DNA of 64,000 bases from Phycisphaeraceae bacterium (GCA_015200025.1 CP054186.1:2058001-2122000), one strand, 5' to 3'. Shown: positions 45,505-53,656, numbered from the stretch's first letter. A program made the numbers and translations. Notes: a model not told the origin generated them from the sequence alone.

Positions 45505-46437
45505 TCAGGCTGGGATCATCAGGTCGACGGCGCCGAGGGCGCCGGCGGCGAGGCTGACGACGCCGTTGACGGTGAGGAAGGCGGCGGGGATGGCGCGCGG
45601 GCCCAGGCGGGCGATCAGCGCGTGCTCGAGGAGCAGGAGGGCGGCGACGAGGACGGCGGCGGCGGTGAAGACCGGGCCGAAGCGTTCGTCGGCGCGTGAG
45701 GCGGCGAAGCACAGGACGGCGGCGGCGGCGTGGAGGGCACGGCTGATCCACAGCGCGCCGCGCGTGCCCAGGGCCGCGGGGATGCTGCGCAGGCCGCGGG
45801 CGCGGTCGAAGGCCTCGTCCTGGAGGGCGTAAATCACGTCGAACCCCGCGACCCACGCGGCGACCATGCCCGAGAGCCAGAAGACCGCGGGCCTGAGCGT
45901 CCCCCCCCCCCACCCGTCGAGCCCGACGGCGGCGGGGTCGACGGCGAGGGCGGCGGCCACGGGCGAGAGCGCGAGCGAGACGCCCAGCCACAGGTGGCAG
46001 AGCGACGTGAAGCGCTTGGTCCACGAGTACGCGGCGATCCACGCGAGGACGGGGACGCTCAGCGCGAGCGGCCAGGGGTTGTGCGCGACGGCGAAGAACC
46101 CGGCGGCGAGGGCGATGAAGAGGAGTGCGGCGGCGGCGGCGAGGGCCGCGGCGTGGGCGCGGGGGACGCCGCCCCGGGCCAGGACGCGTCGGGCGGTGCG
46201 CGGGTTGTGGGCGTCGATCTCGGCGTCGGCGAGGCGGTTGACGAGCATGGCCCAAGTCCGCGCGGCGACCATGCAGGCGACGACGAGGGCCAGGAGCAGC
46301 GCGTCGCGCGGGGTGAAGGGTCCCGGGGCGCGGGCGATCAGGGCGCCCAGGACGGCGAAGGGGAGGGCGAAGACGGAGTGGGAGAGTTTGATGTCCGCCG
46401 CCAGGGGCTTGAGCGAGGCGGCGAAAGACGCGGGCAT
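45505..46437 (-). CDS. ubiA: UbiA family polyprenyltransferase (4-hydroxybenzoate octaprenyltransferase-like)
   Basis: 310 aa, about nine membrane helices. Both Asp-rich motifs are visible: NRLADAEIDAHNPRTARR and DVIYALQDEAFDRARGL, which bind the prenyl diphosphate through Mg. The first motif (NRLADAEID, NP) is the form common in the bacterial MenA/UbiA 'futalosine-type' group, so a role in quinone synthesis is likely. Start ATG 46437 (MPASFAASLKPLAADIKLSH). Confidence 0.9.
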   Translation of the reverse strand: MPASFAASLKPLAADIKLSHSVFALPFAVLGALIARAPGPFTPRDALLLALVVACMVAARTWAMLVNRLADAEIDAHNPRTARRVLARGGVPRAHAAALAAAAALLFIALAAGFFAVAHNPWPLALSVPVLAWIAAYSWTKRFTSLCHLWLGVSLALSPVAAALAVDPAAVGLDGWGGGTLRPAVFWLSGMVAAWVAGFDVIYALQDEAFDRARGLRSIPAALGTRGALWISRALHAAAAVLCFAASRADERFGPVFTAAAVLVAALLLLEHALIARLGPRAIPAAFLTVNGVVSLAAGALGAVDLMIPA

Positions 46438-46498
46438 GGGGGGGAGGTTACGCGGGCGGTGGTGGGGGCGGTGGTGGGGGCGTGGTTGGGGGCGTGGG

Positions 46499-46543
46499 TG
46501 AAAAAGAAGAGTGGGCCCGGGCTCACTCCTCGCGCCCGGGCCC
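46499..46543 (-). terminator. Candidate intrinsic terminator (minus strand)
   Basis: A 9-bp stem GGGCCCGGG/CCCGGGCCC (46513-46543) is followed on the minus strand by ACTCTTCTTTTTC. It could end the XRE regulator transcript, which runs toward it. The 46544-46926 stretch contains CT-rich low-complexity sequence and no gene that I can see. Confidence 0.5.
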
Positions 46544-46926
46544 GGGTCGTGCCGCGGGCGGACAACGCACGCCGTGCGGCCGACGATCCCTCCTCCCCTC
46601 GCCCGACGAGACGCGCCGTCTCCACACCACCGGCGGGCCGCGTCGTGTCTCTCTCTCACCTCGCGGCGGGCTCTCTCTCTCGTCGCTCGCTCAAGCCCCG
46701 TGCGTCCGGGTTTCCCCAGGGCGTAGGGGCGTCTTGCGCCGGGCCCCGATCCCTCCACCGGGTCCCGGCTCTCTCGGCTGCGTGCGTCGCGTGACGCCTG
46801 AGTGTTGGGTTGTCAACGGAGTTCGTGTCGTCGGTGGCCGCTGCGAATCGGCCGCGATGCAAAGCCGTTCGTGCGGGTTCCGCGGTTGGTTCCGCGATGG
46901 CGTGCGAATCGTGATGAGGCCCGTTT

Positions 46927-47478
46927 TCAAGTGAAAATCGTCGATGGTGGGGCTCGGAACGAGAGGACGGCGGCGGCGTGATAGCCCTCGATGGGCCCGC
47001 TCCGGGCGTCGGCGGCGGTGAAGACGACGAGGTCGCCCGGGGTGAGTCCGAGATCCGCGGCGTGCGATGGGGCGTAGGCGGCGAAGGCGTTGTGCGCGTC
47101 GGGGGCTGCGGGGAGCGGCGCGATGAGCCACCCCGAGACGGGCGCGTGCTTCGGCGACGCGGGGTCGGGCCAGGGCTCGCCCGGGCGGTTGAGGATGGGC
47201 ACGGCGAGCGAGCGGGCGCTGCTGCGGCGGAGGTCGTCGAGGGCGCCGGCGCCGCGGAGGAGCCCCGCGGGGAGCGAGAGTTCGCGTTCGAGGGCGGCGA
47301 GGAGCCGGCCGCCGGGGGTGCGGCGCTTGCCGTTCTCGATCTCGGAGAGGTACCCGGCGGTGAAGCCCACGCGGGCGGCGAGCGTGCGGAGGGTGATCCC
47401 GAGGGACAGCCGCGCGGCGCGGACGGCCCGCCCGAGGTGGTCGTGGTGGAGAGCGGTGTGCCGGGGGAGGTGGGGCAT
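46927..47478 (-). CDS. XRE family HTH transcriptional regulator
   Basis: 183 aa. HTH at about residues 10-65: LGRAVRAARLSLGITLRTLAARVGFTAGYLSEIENGKRRTPG, a full XRE/Cro domain with recognition helix GYLSEIENG. The C-half (VPILNRPGEPWPDPASPK, SGWLIAPLPA...AYAPSHAADLGLTPGDLVVF) resembles the ligand or S24-like beta domain of phage-type repressors, without the Ser-Lys dyad that I can identify. Divergent from the sigma-like/terminase genes, so it may control them. ATG 47478; an upstream ATG at 47508 is possible. Confidence 0.8.
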   Translation of the reverse strand: MPHLPRHTALHHDHLGRAVRAARLSLGITLRTLAARVGFTAGYLSEIENGKRRTPGGRLLAALERELSLPAGLLRGAGALDDLRRSSARSLAVPILNRPGEPWPDPASPKHAPVSGWLIAPLPAAPDAHNAFAAYAPSHAADLGLTPGDLVVFTAADARSGPIEGYHAAAVLSFRAPPSTIFT

Positions 47479-47535
47479 GGGCCATCTGAGAAAGACTGTT
47501 CGTAACATGTAAGACGCACGTTTGTGCGCAGTTTT

Positions 47536-47548
47536 ACGGATATACCGT
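47536..47548. promoter_or_regulatory. Candidate operator dyad between XRE regulator and terminase operon
   Basis: ACGG-ATATA-CCGT, a 13-bp dyad in the AT-rich 47510-47600 intergenic stretch between divergent genes, next to ATATCC direct/inverted half-sites. Regulator binding is inferred only from position. Confidence 0.35.
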
Positions 47549-47655
47549 ACGATATCCTTTCACAACCAGAAATTCGGTGAAAACTCGCCGCACGTCAGGG
47601 ATTGTTCACTGTGGAGCGAACACGGGTCACGGCTGCTTTGCAAGGAGGCTTGGCG

Positions 47656-48162
47656 ATGGCGGTTGAGATCATGGACGGGCGGATGGATCCGGGGGCGACG
47701 CGGGCGGGCGAGGGCGGGGGTGGGGGAAGGATGAGGCGGCGGGGCGGGGTCGGGCTCGGATCGTTGGACGGGCTGGGGGTGGGGCCGGAGATGGGGCTGG
47801 GGGTGACGGACCTCCGGCGTCGGCGGTCTCGGGCGTTCGCGGACGAGGTGGTGGCGCGGAGCGACGCGTTGACGCCGGGGGACGGGGCGTTGCTGAGGCT
47901 GGTGTTCGCGGACGGGAAGTCGCTCAAGGAGATCGCGGAGCTTCTGGGGTGCACGCCCGGGAAGGTGCGTCGGGGGGTTTCGGGGTCCGGCGGACGCGGT
48001 GGTGTGGGCGTGCCGGGGGGGCGGGAAGACGTTCCTGGGGGCGGTGGCGACGGCGCTCGATCTGATTTTCAGGCCCGGGATCGAGGTGCGTGTGCTGGCG
48101 GGGAGCCTGGAGCAGGCGTCGCGGATGCACGCGCACCTGCGTGGGTTGTTCGAGCGGGATGA
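47656..48162 (+). CDS. Sigma-like HTH protein, probably the N-terminus of the terminase
   Basis: ATG 47656 has AAGGAGG 7 nt upstream, a strong start. After a basic Gly/Arg region, residues of about 75-105 (GDGALLRLVFADGKSLKEIAELLGCTPGKVRR) form a sigma region 4-like HTH. After GKVRR (47970) the frame is only a shadow of the terminase. Removing one G from GGGGGG (47972-47977) gives ...KVRRGFRGPADAVVWACRGGGKT, fusing it to the terminase. So this is either one gene with a frameshift or an overlapping HTH gene. Confidence 0.55.
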   Translation: MAVEIMDGRMDPGATRAGEGGGGGRMRRRGGVGLGSLDGLGVGPEMGLGVTDLRRRRSRAFADEVVARSDALTPGDGALLRLVFADGKSLKEIAELLGCTPGKVRRGVSGSGGRGGVGVPGGREDVPGGGGDGARSDFQARDRGACAGGEPGAGVADARAPAWVVRAG

Positions 48163-49360
48163 GGTCCGGGATCTGGTGAAGGGGCGGGCGAGCGAGCGTC
48201 GGCTCGAGCTGGTGAACGGGTCTCGGGCGGAGGTGTTGTCGTCGTCGCAGGCGTCGGTGCGTGGGACGAGGGTGCAGCGTCTGCGGTGCGACGAGGTGGA
48301 GCTGTTCGACCCGGCGGTGTGGGAGGCGGCGCAGCTGACGACGCGTTCGCGGCGGTGCGGGGGTGTGTGGGTTCGCGGGACGATCGAGTGTCTGAGCACG
48401 CTGCACGTGCCGCAGGGGCTGATGCAGCGGTTGGTGGACGAGGGGCGGGCCGGGAAGCGTGCGTTGTTCCGGTGGGGTGTGCTGGACGTGCTGGCGCGGT
48501 GCGGGCCGGAGCGTGCGTGCCTTCCCGTGGCGGTGCCGGCGGCGGTGCCGGCGGCGGTGACGGTGGAGGGGACGGTGGCGCCGGGGGGGCAGGGCTCGGG
48601 CGGTGGGTGCGTGTTGTGGGCCGAGTGCGGGGGGCGGGCGAAGCAGCGGTCGGGGAACGAGACGGGCGAGGGGCTTGGGCACCTGGAGGTGAGCGACGCG
48701 GCGGAGATGAAGGGTCGTGTGTCGTCGTCGACGTGGGCGGCGGAGATGATGTGCGGGAGGCCGAGGCGTGAGGACGCGGTGCTTCCGGAGTTTGACCCCG
48801 ACGTTCATGTGCGGTCGTTTCGCGGCGGGGAGGGCGGGGGTGGGGTGTGGGTGGCGGGGATGGACTTTGGGATCGCGTCGCCGGCGGTGATCGTGTGGGC
48901 GAGGGTGGGTGAGGACGGGGTGGTGTGGGTGACGGGGGAGTCTGTGAAGCGGGGGCGTGTGGTGTCGGAGCACGCGGCGGAGTTGGCGAGCGGGGAAGGG
49001 AGGCCGAGGGTCGCGTGGGTGGGGGTCGATCCGGCGGGTCAGGCGAGGAGCGAGCAGACGGGGGAGAGCGCGGTGGGGGTGTTGAGGAAGGCGGGGCTGG
49101 AGGTGAGGGCGACGCGGGTGCCGACGGCGCGTGGGTTGGAGTTGCTGCGGGCGAGGCTGAGCCCGGCGTCGGGTGGGGTGAGGCTGTTGATCGATCCGTC
49201 GTGCGTGGGGTTGATCGGGTCGGTGGGGCGGTACCACTACGACGCGAGGGGTGAGCCGAGGAAGGACGGGGCGGATCACGCGGTGGACGCGTTGCGGTAC
49301 CTGGTGCAGAACCTGGACGGGTCGTCGGGCGAGGCGGGTCGTTGGGGGAGTTATGCGTGA
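47999..49360 (+). CDS. terL: Phage terminase large subunit (5' end displaced by a frameshift)
   Basis: 453 aa as annotated from GTG 47999. Packaging ATPase: Walker A VWACRGGGKTFLG, Walker B LRCDEVELFD and the coupling region TRSRRCGG. The RNase H-like nuclease domain has GMDFGIASPAVIVW, VGVDPAG and DHAVDALRYLV carrying the metal-binding Asp residues. Walker A lies within the first 15 residues, whereas related proteins have about 50-100 residues before it. The missing N-terminus is the HTH ORF in the -1 phase. No portal, capsid or tail gene lies nearby; those are 25 kb away. Confidence 0.85.
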   Translation: MVWACRGGGKTFLGAVATALDLIFRPGIEVRVLAGSLEQASRMHAHLRGLFERDEVRDLVKGRASERRLELVNGSRAEVLSSSQASVRGTRVQRLRCDEVELFDPAVWEAAQLTTRSRRCGGVWVRGTIECLSTLHVPQGLMQRLVDEGRAGKRALFRWGVLDVLARCGPERACLPVAVPAAVPAAVTVEGTVAPGGQGSGGGCVLWAECGGRAKQRSGNETGEGLGHLEVSDAAEMKGRVSSSTWAAEMMCGRPRREDAVLPEFDPDVHVRSFRGGEGGGGVWVAGMDFGIASPAVIVWARVGEDGVVWVTGESVKRGRVVSEHAAELASGEGRPRVAWVGVDPAGQARSEQTGESAVGVLRKAGLEVRATRVPTARGLELLRARLSPASGGVRLLIDPSCVGLIGSVGRYHYDARGEPRKDGADHAVDALRYLVQNLDGSSGEAGRWGSYA

Positions 49361-49377
49361 GGCGGGCGGCCGCGGAC

Positions 49378-49472
49378 CGCTGACGCGGGGCGCGTCGGCA
49401 CCTCTGCCCGCCCCCACCGTTCGCCGGGGCTCACGGGGAGCGGGAGGGGAGCCGGGAGTCGGAAGGTGGGAC
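49378..49472 (+). repeat. Dispersed palindromic repeat, copy 8
   Basis: GACGCGGGGCGCGTCGGCACCTC, CCCCCACCGTTCGCCGGGGC, TCACGGGGAGCGGGAGGGGAGC, then a degenerate CGGAAGGTGGGAC tail. Confidence 0.65.
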
Positions 49473-49495
49473 GTGGGACGCGGAGGGCGGGGGGA

Positions 49496-49750
49496 TTAGG
49501 GGGCGATGGCGGGGAGGATGAGGATGACGAGGAGCCAGGTGGCGATGGCGAGGGCGATGATGCCGAGGGCGATCTGGGCGGTCATGATGAGGACATGCCG
49601 CCAGTAGTGATTGAGGTCGTGGAGGCGGACGGCCTTGTAGACGACGGCGATGCCGAAGGCGAGGGGGATGAGGGTGAGGTACCAGACGCGGTGGATGTCG
49701 ATGGGGTCGAGGAAGGGGGTCCAGGCGAGGATGGGGGTGAGGGTGGGCAT
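49496..49750 (-). CDS. Small two-helix membrane protein (84 aa)
   Basis: MPTLTPILAWTPFLDPIDIHR then two hydrophobic helices (VWYLTLIPLAFGIAVVYKAV and LIMTAQIALGIIALAIATWL) joined by RLHDLNHYWRH. 4 nt downstream of the next gene's stop on the same strand, so probably an operon. Family not recognised. Non-repetitive and well-composed, so likely real. Confidence 0.7.
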   Translation of the reverse strand: MPTLTPILAWTPFLDPIDIHRVWYLTLIPLAFGIAVVYKAVRLHDLNHYWRHVLIMTAQIALGIIALAIATWLLVILILPAIAP

Positions 49751-49754
49751 GTGG

Positions 49755-50225
49755 TTAGCGGGGGCGTCGGCGGGTGGGGAAGGCGGCGTCGATGACGACG
49801 ATGAGGTTGAGCATGCCGGCGATGGAGGTGAAGAGGATGCCGATGTCGTTGGGCTTTCCGAGGGATTTGGTGTAGGTTTGCCCGGGGCCCGGGGCCGGGG
49901 TGATGCGTGGGGAGTTTGGCGGGGGTTGGAACCCGGGGTTGGTGGGGCGTGGTTTTTTGAGGAAGTTCTGGTGGTAGTGGTCGACGGCGAAGGCGGCGGG
50001 CCCGATCATGGCCTGGGGGATGAACCACCAGCCGTCTTCGGCGCGGTCGACGCAGTCGATGCCCCCGATGAGGAGGCCGGCGGTGAAGAGGCCCAGGACG
50101 CCCGCGCCGATGCGGAGGCCCCGCTTGGGGTCGCCGGCGAGGGCGTGCCCGGCGCCCGGGAGGGCGGCGGCGGCGAGCCCGGCGAGGAGGTCGAAGCCGG
50201 TGTGGAGGTCGTGGGGTGTGGACAT
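49755..50225 (-). CDS. Planctomycete membrane protein of the DUF6677 type
   Basis: 156 aa. FDLLAGLAAAALPGAGHALAGDPKRGL and the helix LGLFTAGLLIGGIDCVD, then a Pro-rich linker, then IGILFTSIAGMLNLIVVIDA. The 'PG-GH...G-..RG' opening recalls TM2-like/DUF6677 proteins, often near respiratory or lipid genes. Function unknown. ATG 50225. Confidence 0.65.
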   Translation of the reverse strand: MSTPHDLHTGFDLLAGLAAAALPGAGHALAGDPKRGLRIGAGVLGLFTAGLLIGGIDCVDRAEDGWWFIPQAMIGPAAFAVDHYHQNFLKKPRPTNPGFQPPPNSPRITPAPGPGQTYTKSLGKPNDIGILFTSIAGMLNLIVVIDAAFPTRRRPR

Positions 50226-50246
50226 GTGGGGTGGTGCGGGGCGGGA

Positions 50247-50274
50247 TTGACAATCGTTGGGGGAGCAGTAATGT
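50247..50274 (+). promoter_or_regulatory. Sigma-70 promoter of the acidic protein gene
   Basis: TTGACA (50247-50252), 16-nt spacer, TAATGT (50269-50274). Leader to ATG 50513 about 230 nt, G-rich, with no recognised structured element. Confidence 0.65.
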
Positions 50275-50512
50275 ACCGCCCCATCCGGAGGCGGGCGCTG
50301 GTCCGGGGGATCGGACGGTGGAAAGGGTGGATGGAAAGGGTGGGGGGGGGGGAGTGGAGCGGCGCGGGTGTGGCGGGTACGGTTGGGTCGATTGGGGGGG
50401 GGATCGTGGTCAGGGGTCGGAGGTTGAGCGCGGTGTGGTCCGCGGTGGATCGAGGGGTCGAACGAGAATGGACGGAGGCTCGGGACCGGGCCGACACGCA
50501 GAGGGACGAACC

Positions 50513-50812
50513 ATGGCGACGATGATGGCAGCGGTGGGGGCGGGTGAGCGGGCGGGTGAGTGGTTGGGCGCGACGCTGGGCGTGGAGGAATCGCCGTGGG
50601 CGTTGCCCGAGGTGACGATGTACGACGACGAGGACGAGGACGAGGACGAGGACTTCGGGGACGATGAGTTTGAGGACGGTGAGGGCGGTGAGGAGGAGGG
50701 GGAAGACTTTGATGATGACGACGAGGACTTCCTTGACGATGAGACGGAGGCGGAGGGGGATGAGGCTGGTGAGGGTGGTGACGACGATGAGGAGGACGAC
50801 GAGGACCTTTGA
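50513..50812 (+). CDS. Very acidic small protein (99 aa)
   Basis: ATG 50513, GAGGGAC 8 nt upstream. After 35 ordinary residues (MATMMAAVGAGERAGEWLGA...) the remaining two thirds are almost only Asp, Glu and Gly. Such tails bind cations or basic proteins; no family assigned. It has its own promoter. Codons GAC/GAG/GAT/GGT in runs make it slippage-prone. Confidence 0.65.
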   Translation: MATMMAAVGAGERAGEWLGATLGVEESPWALPEVTMYDDEDEDEDEDFGDDEFEDGEGGEEEGEDFDDDDEDFLDDETEAEGDEAGEGGDDDEEDDEDL

Positions 50813-50912
50813 GGCGTGATGGGTGGGGTTGTGGGGTGCGGGTGGTGGGGGGTATCGGGTCGGGTCGATCATGGGTTGTGCGGCGTGCCGAGCGTGCCGC
50901 CGGGGAGGACTC

Positions 50913-51410
50913 ATGAGCGGTCGATCGAAACCAACCGGCGGGGGCGGCGAGGGTGGTGGTGAGTGCGGTGGCGTGCCGTCGTGGGCGGAGGGGTCGGTGG
51001 TGGACCGGCGCGGGGGGATCGATCGTCGGCTGGCGCGTGGCGATGACGGGACGGGGCTGGAGCGTCGGCGTGGGCCGGGGCGTCGGATGAGCGATTTCTT
51101 GAAGGCGGCGGAGGAGGGGGAGTTCACGAAGGAACAGTTCCTGTTCGTGATGGCGATGCAGGAGTTCAAGCGTGCGAATGGGTGCACGTTCCCGACGTGG
51201 ACGGACGTGCTGGAGGTGATCCGGCTGCTTGGGTACCGCAAGACGTGCGGGAGCGAGCTGAACCTTCGGAGCGCGGAGGATTGGCGGGAGTCGCCGAATA
51301 CGGCGTCGAACGTGAGGCCGCCGCGGTGGGCGGAGCGTCGTGTGGTGGACGCGTCGCGTGCGACGGGGACGCCGGCGGCGGGCGAGGGGCCGCGTCGCGA
51401 GGCGGCGTGA
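50913..51410 (+). CDS. Hypothetical basic protein (165 aa)
   Basis: ATG 50913 with GGGGAGGAC upstream. The N-half is disordered (Gly/Arg-rich). A conserved-looking core lies at about residues 58-120: MSDFLKAAEEGEFTKEQFLFVMAMQEFKRANGCTFPTWTDVLEVIRLLGYRKT, which resembles a small winged-helix/HTH region. The C-end is disordered. Probably lineage-specific; role unknown. Confidence 0.65.
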   Translation: MSGRSKPTGGGGEGGGECGGVPSWAEGSVVDRRGGIDRRLARGDDGTGLERRRGPGRRMSDFLKAAEEGEFTKEQFLFVMAMQEFKRANGCTFPTWTDVLEVIRLLGYRKTCGSELNLRSAEDWRESPNTASNVRPPRWAERRVVDASRATGTPAAGEGPRREAA

Positions 51411-51534
51411 GGGGCTGCATCGAGGGTGAAGGACGTGGCCCGTCGCGGGAGCGGCGGGCTTTTTCGTGCGCGATTGGGTGGGGGGGTTGTGGGCGGGAGT
51501 GGGGGTGTGGGGGTGTGGGGGCTAGAGTGTGGGT

Positions 51535-51708
51535 GTGGACACCGAGACGTGGGTGATCGTGGCGGCGGCGGGGGTGCTGACGGTGGTGGGGACGCTGGCG
51601 TGGTGGCGCTTCGCGGACCAGTGGGCCGACGAGGACAAGAAACGGTTCAGGAAGCGGGGTGAGGGTGGGGGCGGCGAGGTGAGGGTGGTGAAGAAGGATG
51701 GGGAGTAA
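51535..51708 (+). CDS. Small single-pass membrane protein (57 aa)
   Basis: GTG 51535 starts MDTETWVIVAAAGVLTVVGTLAWWRF, one membrane helix, followed by DQWADEDKKRFRKRGEG and a basic tail KKDGE; stop TAA 51706. No clear SD. Composition and topology (N-out, basic inside) look genuine. Family not recognised. Confidence 0.5.
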   Translation: MDTETWVIVAAAGVLTVVGTLAWWRFADQWADEDKKRFRKRGEGGGGEVRVVKKDGE

Positions 51709-51817
51709 GGGGGGCTGGGCGCGTGGGGTGGGTTGATGGCCCGTTGGTGGGGTTGGACGGAGCGGGGGCGGGGGCTTCGGAAAAGTCGGCTGAGTGATGA
51801 ACCCGGGAGCGGGGATC

Positions 51818-52010
51818 GGCGGTCGCGTCGGCGTGCCTCTGCAACGTCGCGTGCGTGTGCGGGCACGGCGATCGTGTTGAGGACGCCCCGCTGTGGGCGC
51901 TGGTGCTCTCCGAGCCTGTGGGGGTGGGTGGCACGCTCAAGTCGGCGGTGCTCGCGGAACTGCTGCGGCCGATCCTGAAGTGGGAGGCGAACAAGGGCCG
52001 GGAAATGCGG
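51818..52010 (+). pseudogene. Relic of an element primase-helicase (DUF3987) gene
   Basis: These 193 nt closely match 62079-62258, the ATPase start of the element 2 primase (CNVACVRGHGD..., PLWALVLSEP, KSAVLAELLRPILKWEA). The Walker A region differs (PVGVGGTLKS here, PGTRKS there). Homology ends abruptly at GGAAATGCGG (52010), 31 nt before the reverse transcriptase stop. It marks a remnant of a third element of the same kind. Confidence 0.8.
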
Positions 52011-52040
52011 TTCCCGTTGTTAGCGGCACGGCATTTCCAT

Positions 52041-53354
52041 TCACTCAACTACTGTCAGCAGCGCGTGCAGTTCTCGCCAATGGTGCTTCAGTTGCGCGCG
52101 AATCGCGTTCCTCTTGAACACCGCGCGGGCGTCTGCCGCGTATCCAGTGATGAAGTTCTTTGTACCGAGATGGGTGAAGCGGCTGTAAAGCAGTTTTCGG
52201 CGAACGCGCGGGTCGTCGCCAGCCCCCGCGCGGCACGACGCAAGGAACTTCTCACGGCGAACCGCCTTCCGCATCCGACGGAGGAACTTTGCGACAGTCT
52301 GTGATCGGATTCGCACGCTCTGTCCATCGAACGAGAACCCGAGGTATTGCAGGGGCGGGTGGCTGCGCAGCGTGCCGTCCGGGTTTGTCGTCACGTTGCA
52401 GACCGACCTCTTGCCCAAGCCGTCATGCAGCTCCAGTTTGGCCTGCTTCATCGACTCTTCCAGCGCGTCAGACATTTCCTTCTGGTGCTCATGCTTGCAG
52501 ACGAGGAGGATGTCGTCGCTATATCGAAGGTACAGCCCGGCACGCTCATGCGCGAGCGCAGTCATACGCCGATCGACTGGCAGCATGTAGAGGTTGGACA
52601 ACAACGCGCTAATGGGCGAACCTTGCGGCACGCCCTTTCCGTCGGTCTTGCTCTGGATCAATCCCGTACCCGCGCCGCCATGCCGGACGAGCGTCCGGAA
52701 CTGCTCTGGCGTGCAAATCGGCTGTCCCCAATTTTTCTGCTTCTTCTTCGTGATTCCGAACTTCTTGAACAGTGCGTCACGTTCGACCCACGAGTATCGC
52801 GTGATTGCCTTGAACACGTTGTAGTGGTCCTTGGGCAACTCGGTAACGCCAAGGACGGCCTTCCACTGAGCCTTGAGCAGCCGATGATCGAACGACTCAT
52901 AAAAGTCCTTCACGTCGAACGTGAGCGCAACGCACGGCGCGTTCTTCTCAATCCACTCGAACGCGTCGTTGGCGAAGTGGATATTGCACTTGGGCGGGTC
53001 CATCCGCCGGTACGCCAACACGGACGCCGCGATTCCCTCGTCGGCGATGACCTTCTCGTACAGTACATTGAGCAAGTTGGCGTAGTGCCGGAGGATCTGC
53101 GAGTCGGTATGGCTCGCGTACTTGAGGTCGCGCGGCTTCTTGACAAACTGAACTTCGGCCTTTTTGAACTTCCGAGCAGTCTTTTCAAACCGGATGAACG
53201 GAAGGAACGCCCGAGTGGCGCACTCGCCGGGGGACTCCACAAGCCAACGCACCTGTTTGGGGACGCGGATCGGTTGATCGAAATGTGGGTATCGCTTCGG
53301 CTCGAACCAGTCGGGCCATTCCGGCGGGCGCTCTCGGCGGCGGCGCTTCCCCAT
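52041..53354 (-). CDS. drt2: Defence-type reverse transcriptase, DRT2/UG2-like
   Basis: 437 aa. RT palm motifs: ALTFDVKDFYESFDHRLL, GVPQGSPISALLSNLYM and catalytic YLRYSDDILLV, then PLQYLGFSFDGQSVRIRS. The N-terminus (WFEPKRYPHFDQPI, CATRAFLPFI, ASHTDSQILRHYANLL) and the C-end (FTHLGTKNFITGY, AIRAQLKHHW) match what I remember of DRT2-type antiviral RTs rather than group II introns (no X or HNH domain) or retrons. DRT2 copies an upstream RNA by rolling circle to build a toxic gene during infection. ATG 53354 has no clear SD and follows directly on a structured leader. Confidence 0.75.
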   Translation of the reverse strand: MGKRRRRERPPEWPDWFEPKRYPHFDQPIRVPKQVRWLVESPGECATRAFLPFIRFEKTARKFKKAEVQFVKKPRDLKYASHTDSQILRHYANLLNVLYEKVIADEGIAASVLAYRRMDPPKCNIHFANDAFEWIEKNAPCVALTFDVKDFYESFDHRLLKAQWKAVLGVTELPKDHYNVFKAITRYSWVERDALFKKFGITKKKQKNWGQPICTPEQFRTLVRHGGAGTGLIQSKTDGKGVPQGSPISALLSNLYMLPVDRRMTALAHERAGLYLRYSDDILLVCKHEHQKEMSDALEESMKQAKLELHDGLGKRSVCNVTTNPDGTLRSHPPLQYLGFSFDGQSVRIRSQTVAKFLRRMRKAVRREKFLASCRAGAGDDPRVRRKLLYSRFTHLGTKNFITGYAADARAVFKRNAIRAQLKHHWRELHALLTVVE

Positions 53355-53355
53355 G

Positions 53356-53643
53356 CATCACAAAAGTAGCAGAGCCGAGGGGGCTAAGGACCTGCGGCAT
53401 CCCGGAAGGTCCCCCTCGGCTGAAGCCTAACTGGCTTTCGCTTTGTCACCACCCGCTCTTGTGGAGCAGGGCCGCAAAGGGCAATCGCTACAATCAGGAG
53501 AACGTGATGTTGACCATGAACAAGCCGAGTCGTTGGGCCTATGGCCTGCTGGCTCGCCTGCGTATCGCGGTTCGGGCTGGCCTGGTGGCCGACCTTGACG
53601 CGACGATCAGCAATGTCTCACCCTCCACGCCAATTCGTGGAGG
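53356..53643 (-). ncRNA. Candidate template ncRNA of the DRT2-like system
   Basis: A minus-strand -10 box TATACT (53655-53650) predicts a start near 53643 and a leader of about 288 nt, close to the size known for DRT2 RNAs. It is rich in hairpins: CCTCCACG-AATTGG-CGTGGAGG at its 5' end, and at its 3' end AGCCGAGGGGG/CCCCCTCGGCT (53373-53421) enclosing GGACC/GGTCC. The complementary strand is stop-free from 53285 to 53653. The RNA is inferred; no -35 box was clear. Confidence 0.55.
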
Positions 53644-53656
53644 CGATCCAGTATAG
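53507..53656 (+). CDS. Small ORF complementary to the DRT2 RNA (possible neo-type coding unit)
   Basis: On the plus strand TACAAT (53489-53494), AGGAG and ATG 53507 lead into MLTMNKPSRWAYGLLARLRI..., 49 aa, basic. The same frame is open upstream to 53285. As an ordinary gene it would be unremarkable. If the RNA below it is copied into repeated cDNA, this frame could be read as a repeated protein. Alternatively a chance ORF. Confidence 0.35.
   Translation: MLTMNKPSRWAYGLLARLRIAVRAGLVADLDATISNVSPSTPIRGGDPV

Noticed and set aside
46788-46816. TTGACA on the minus strand as a promoter for an RNA before ubiA
   Set aside because: At 17 nt spacing the -10 position reads CACGCG, so there is no credible promoter.
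52041-53354. Group II intron or retron reverse transcriptase
   Set aside because: No maturase X or HNH domain and no intron ends nearby for a group II intron. Retron RTs are shorter, with an msr/msd RNA and a VTG motif, which is absent here.
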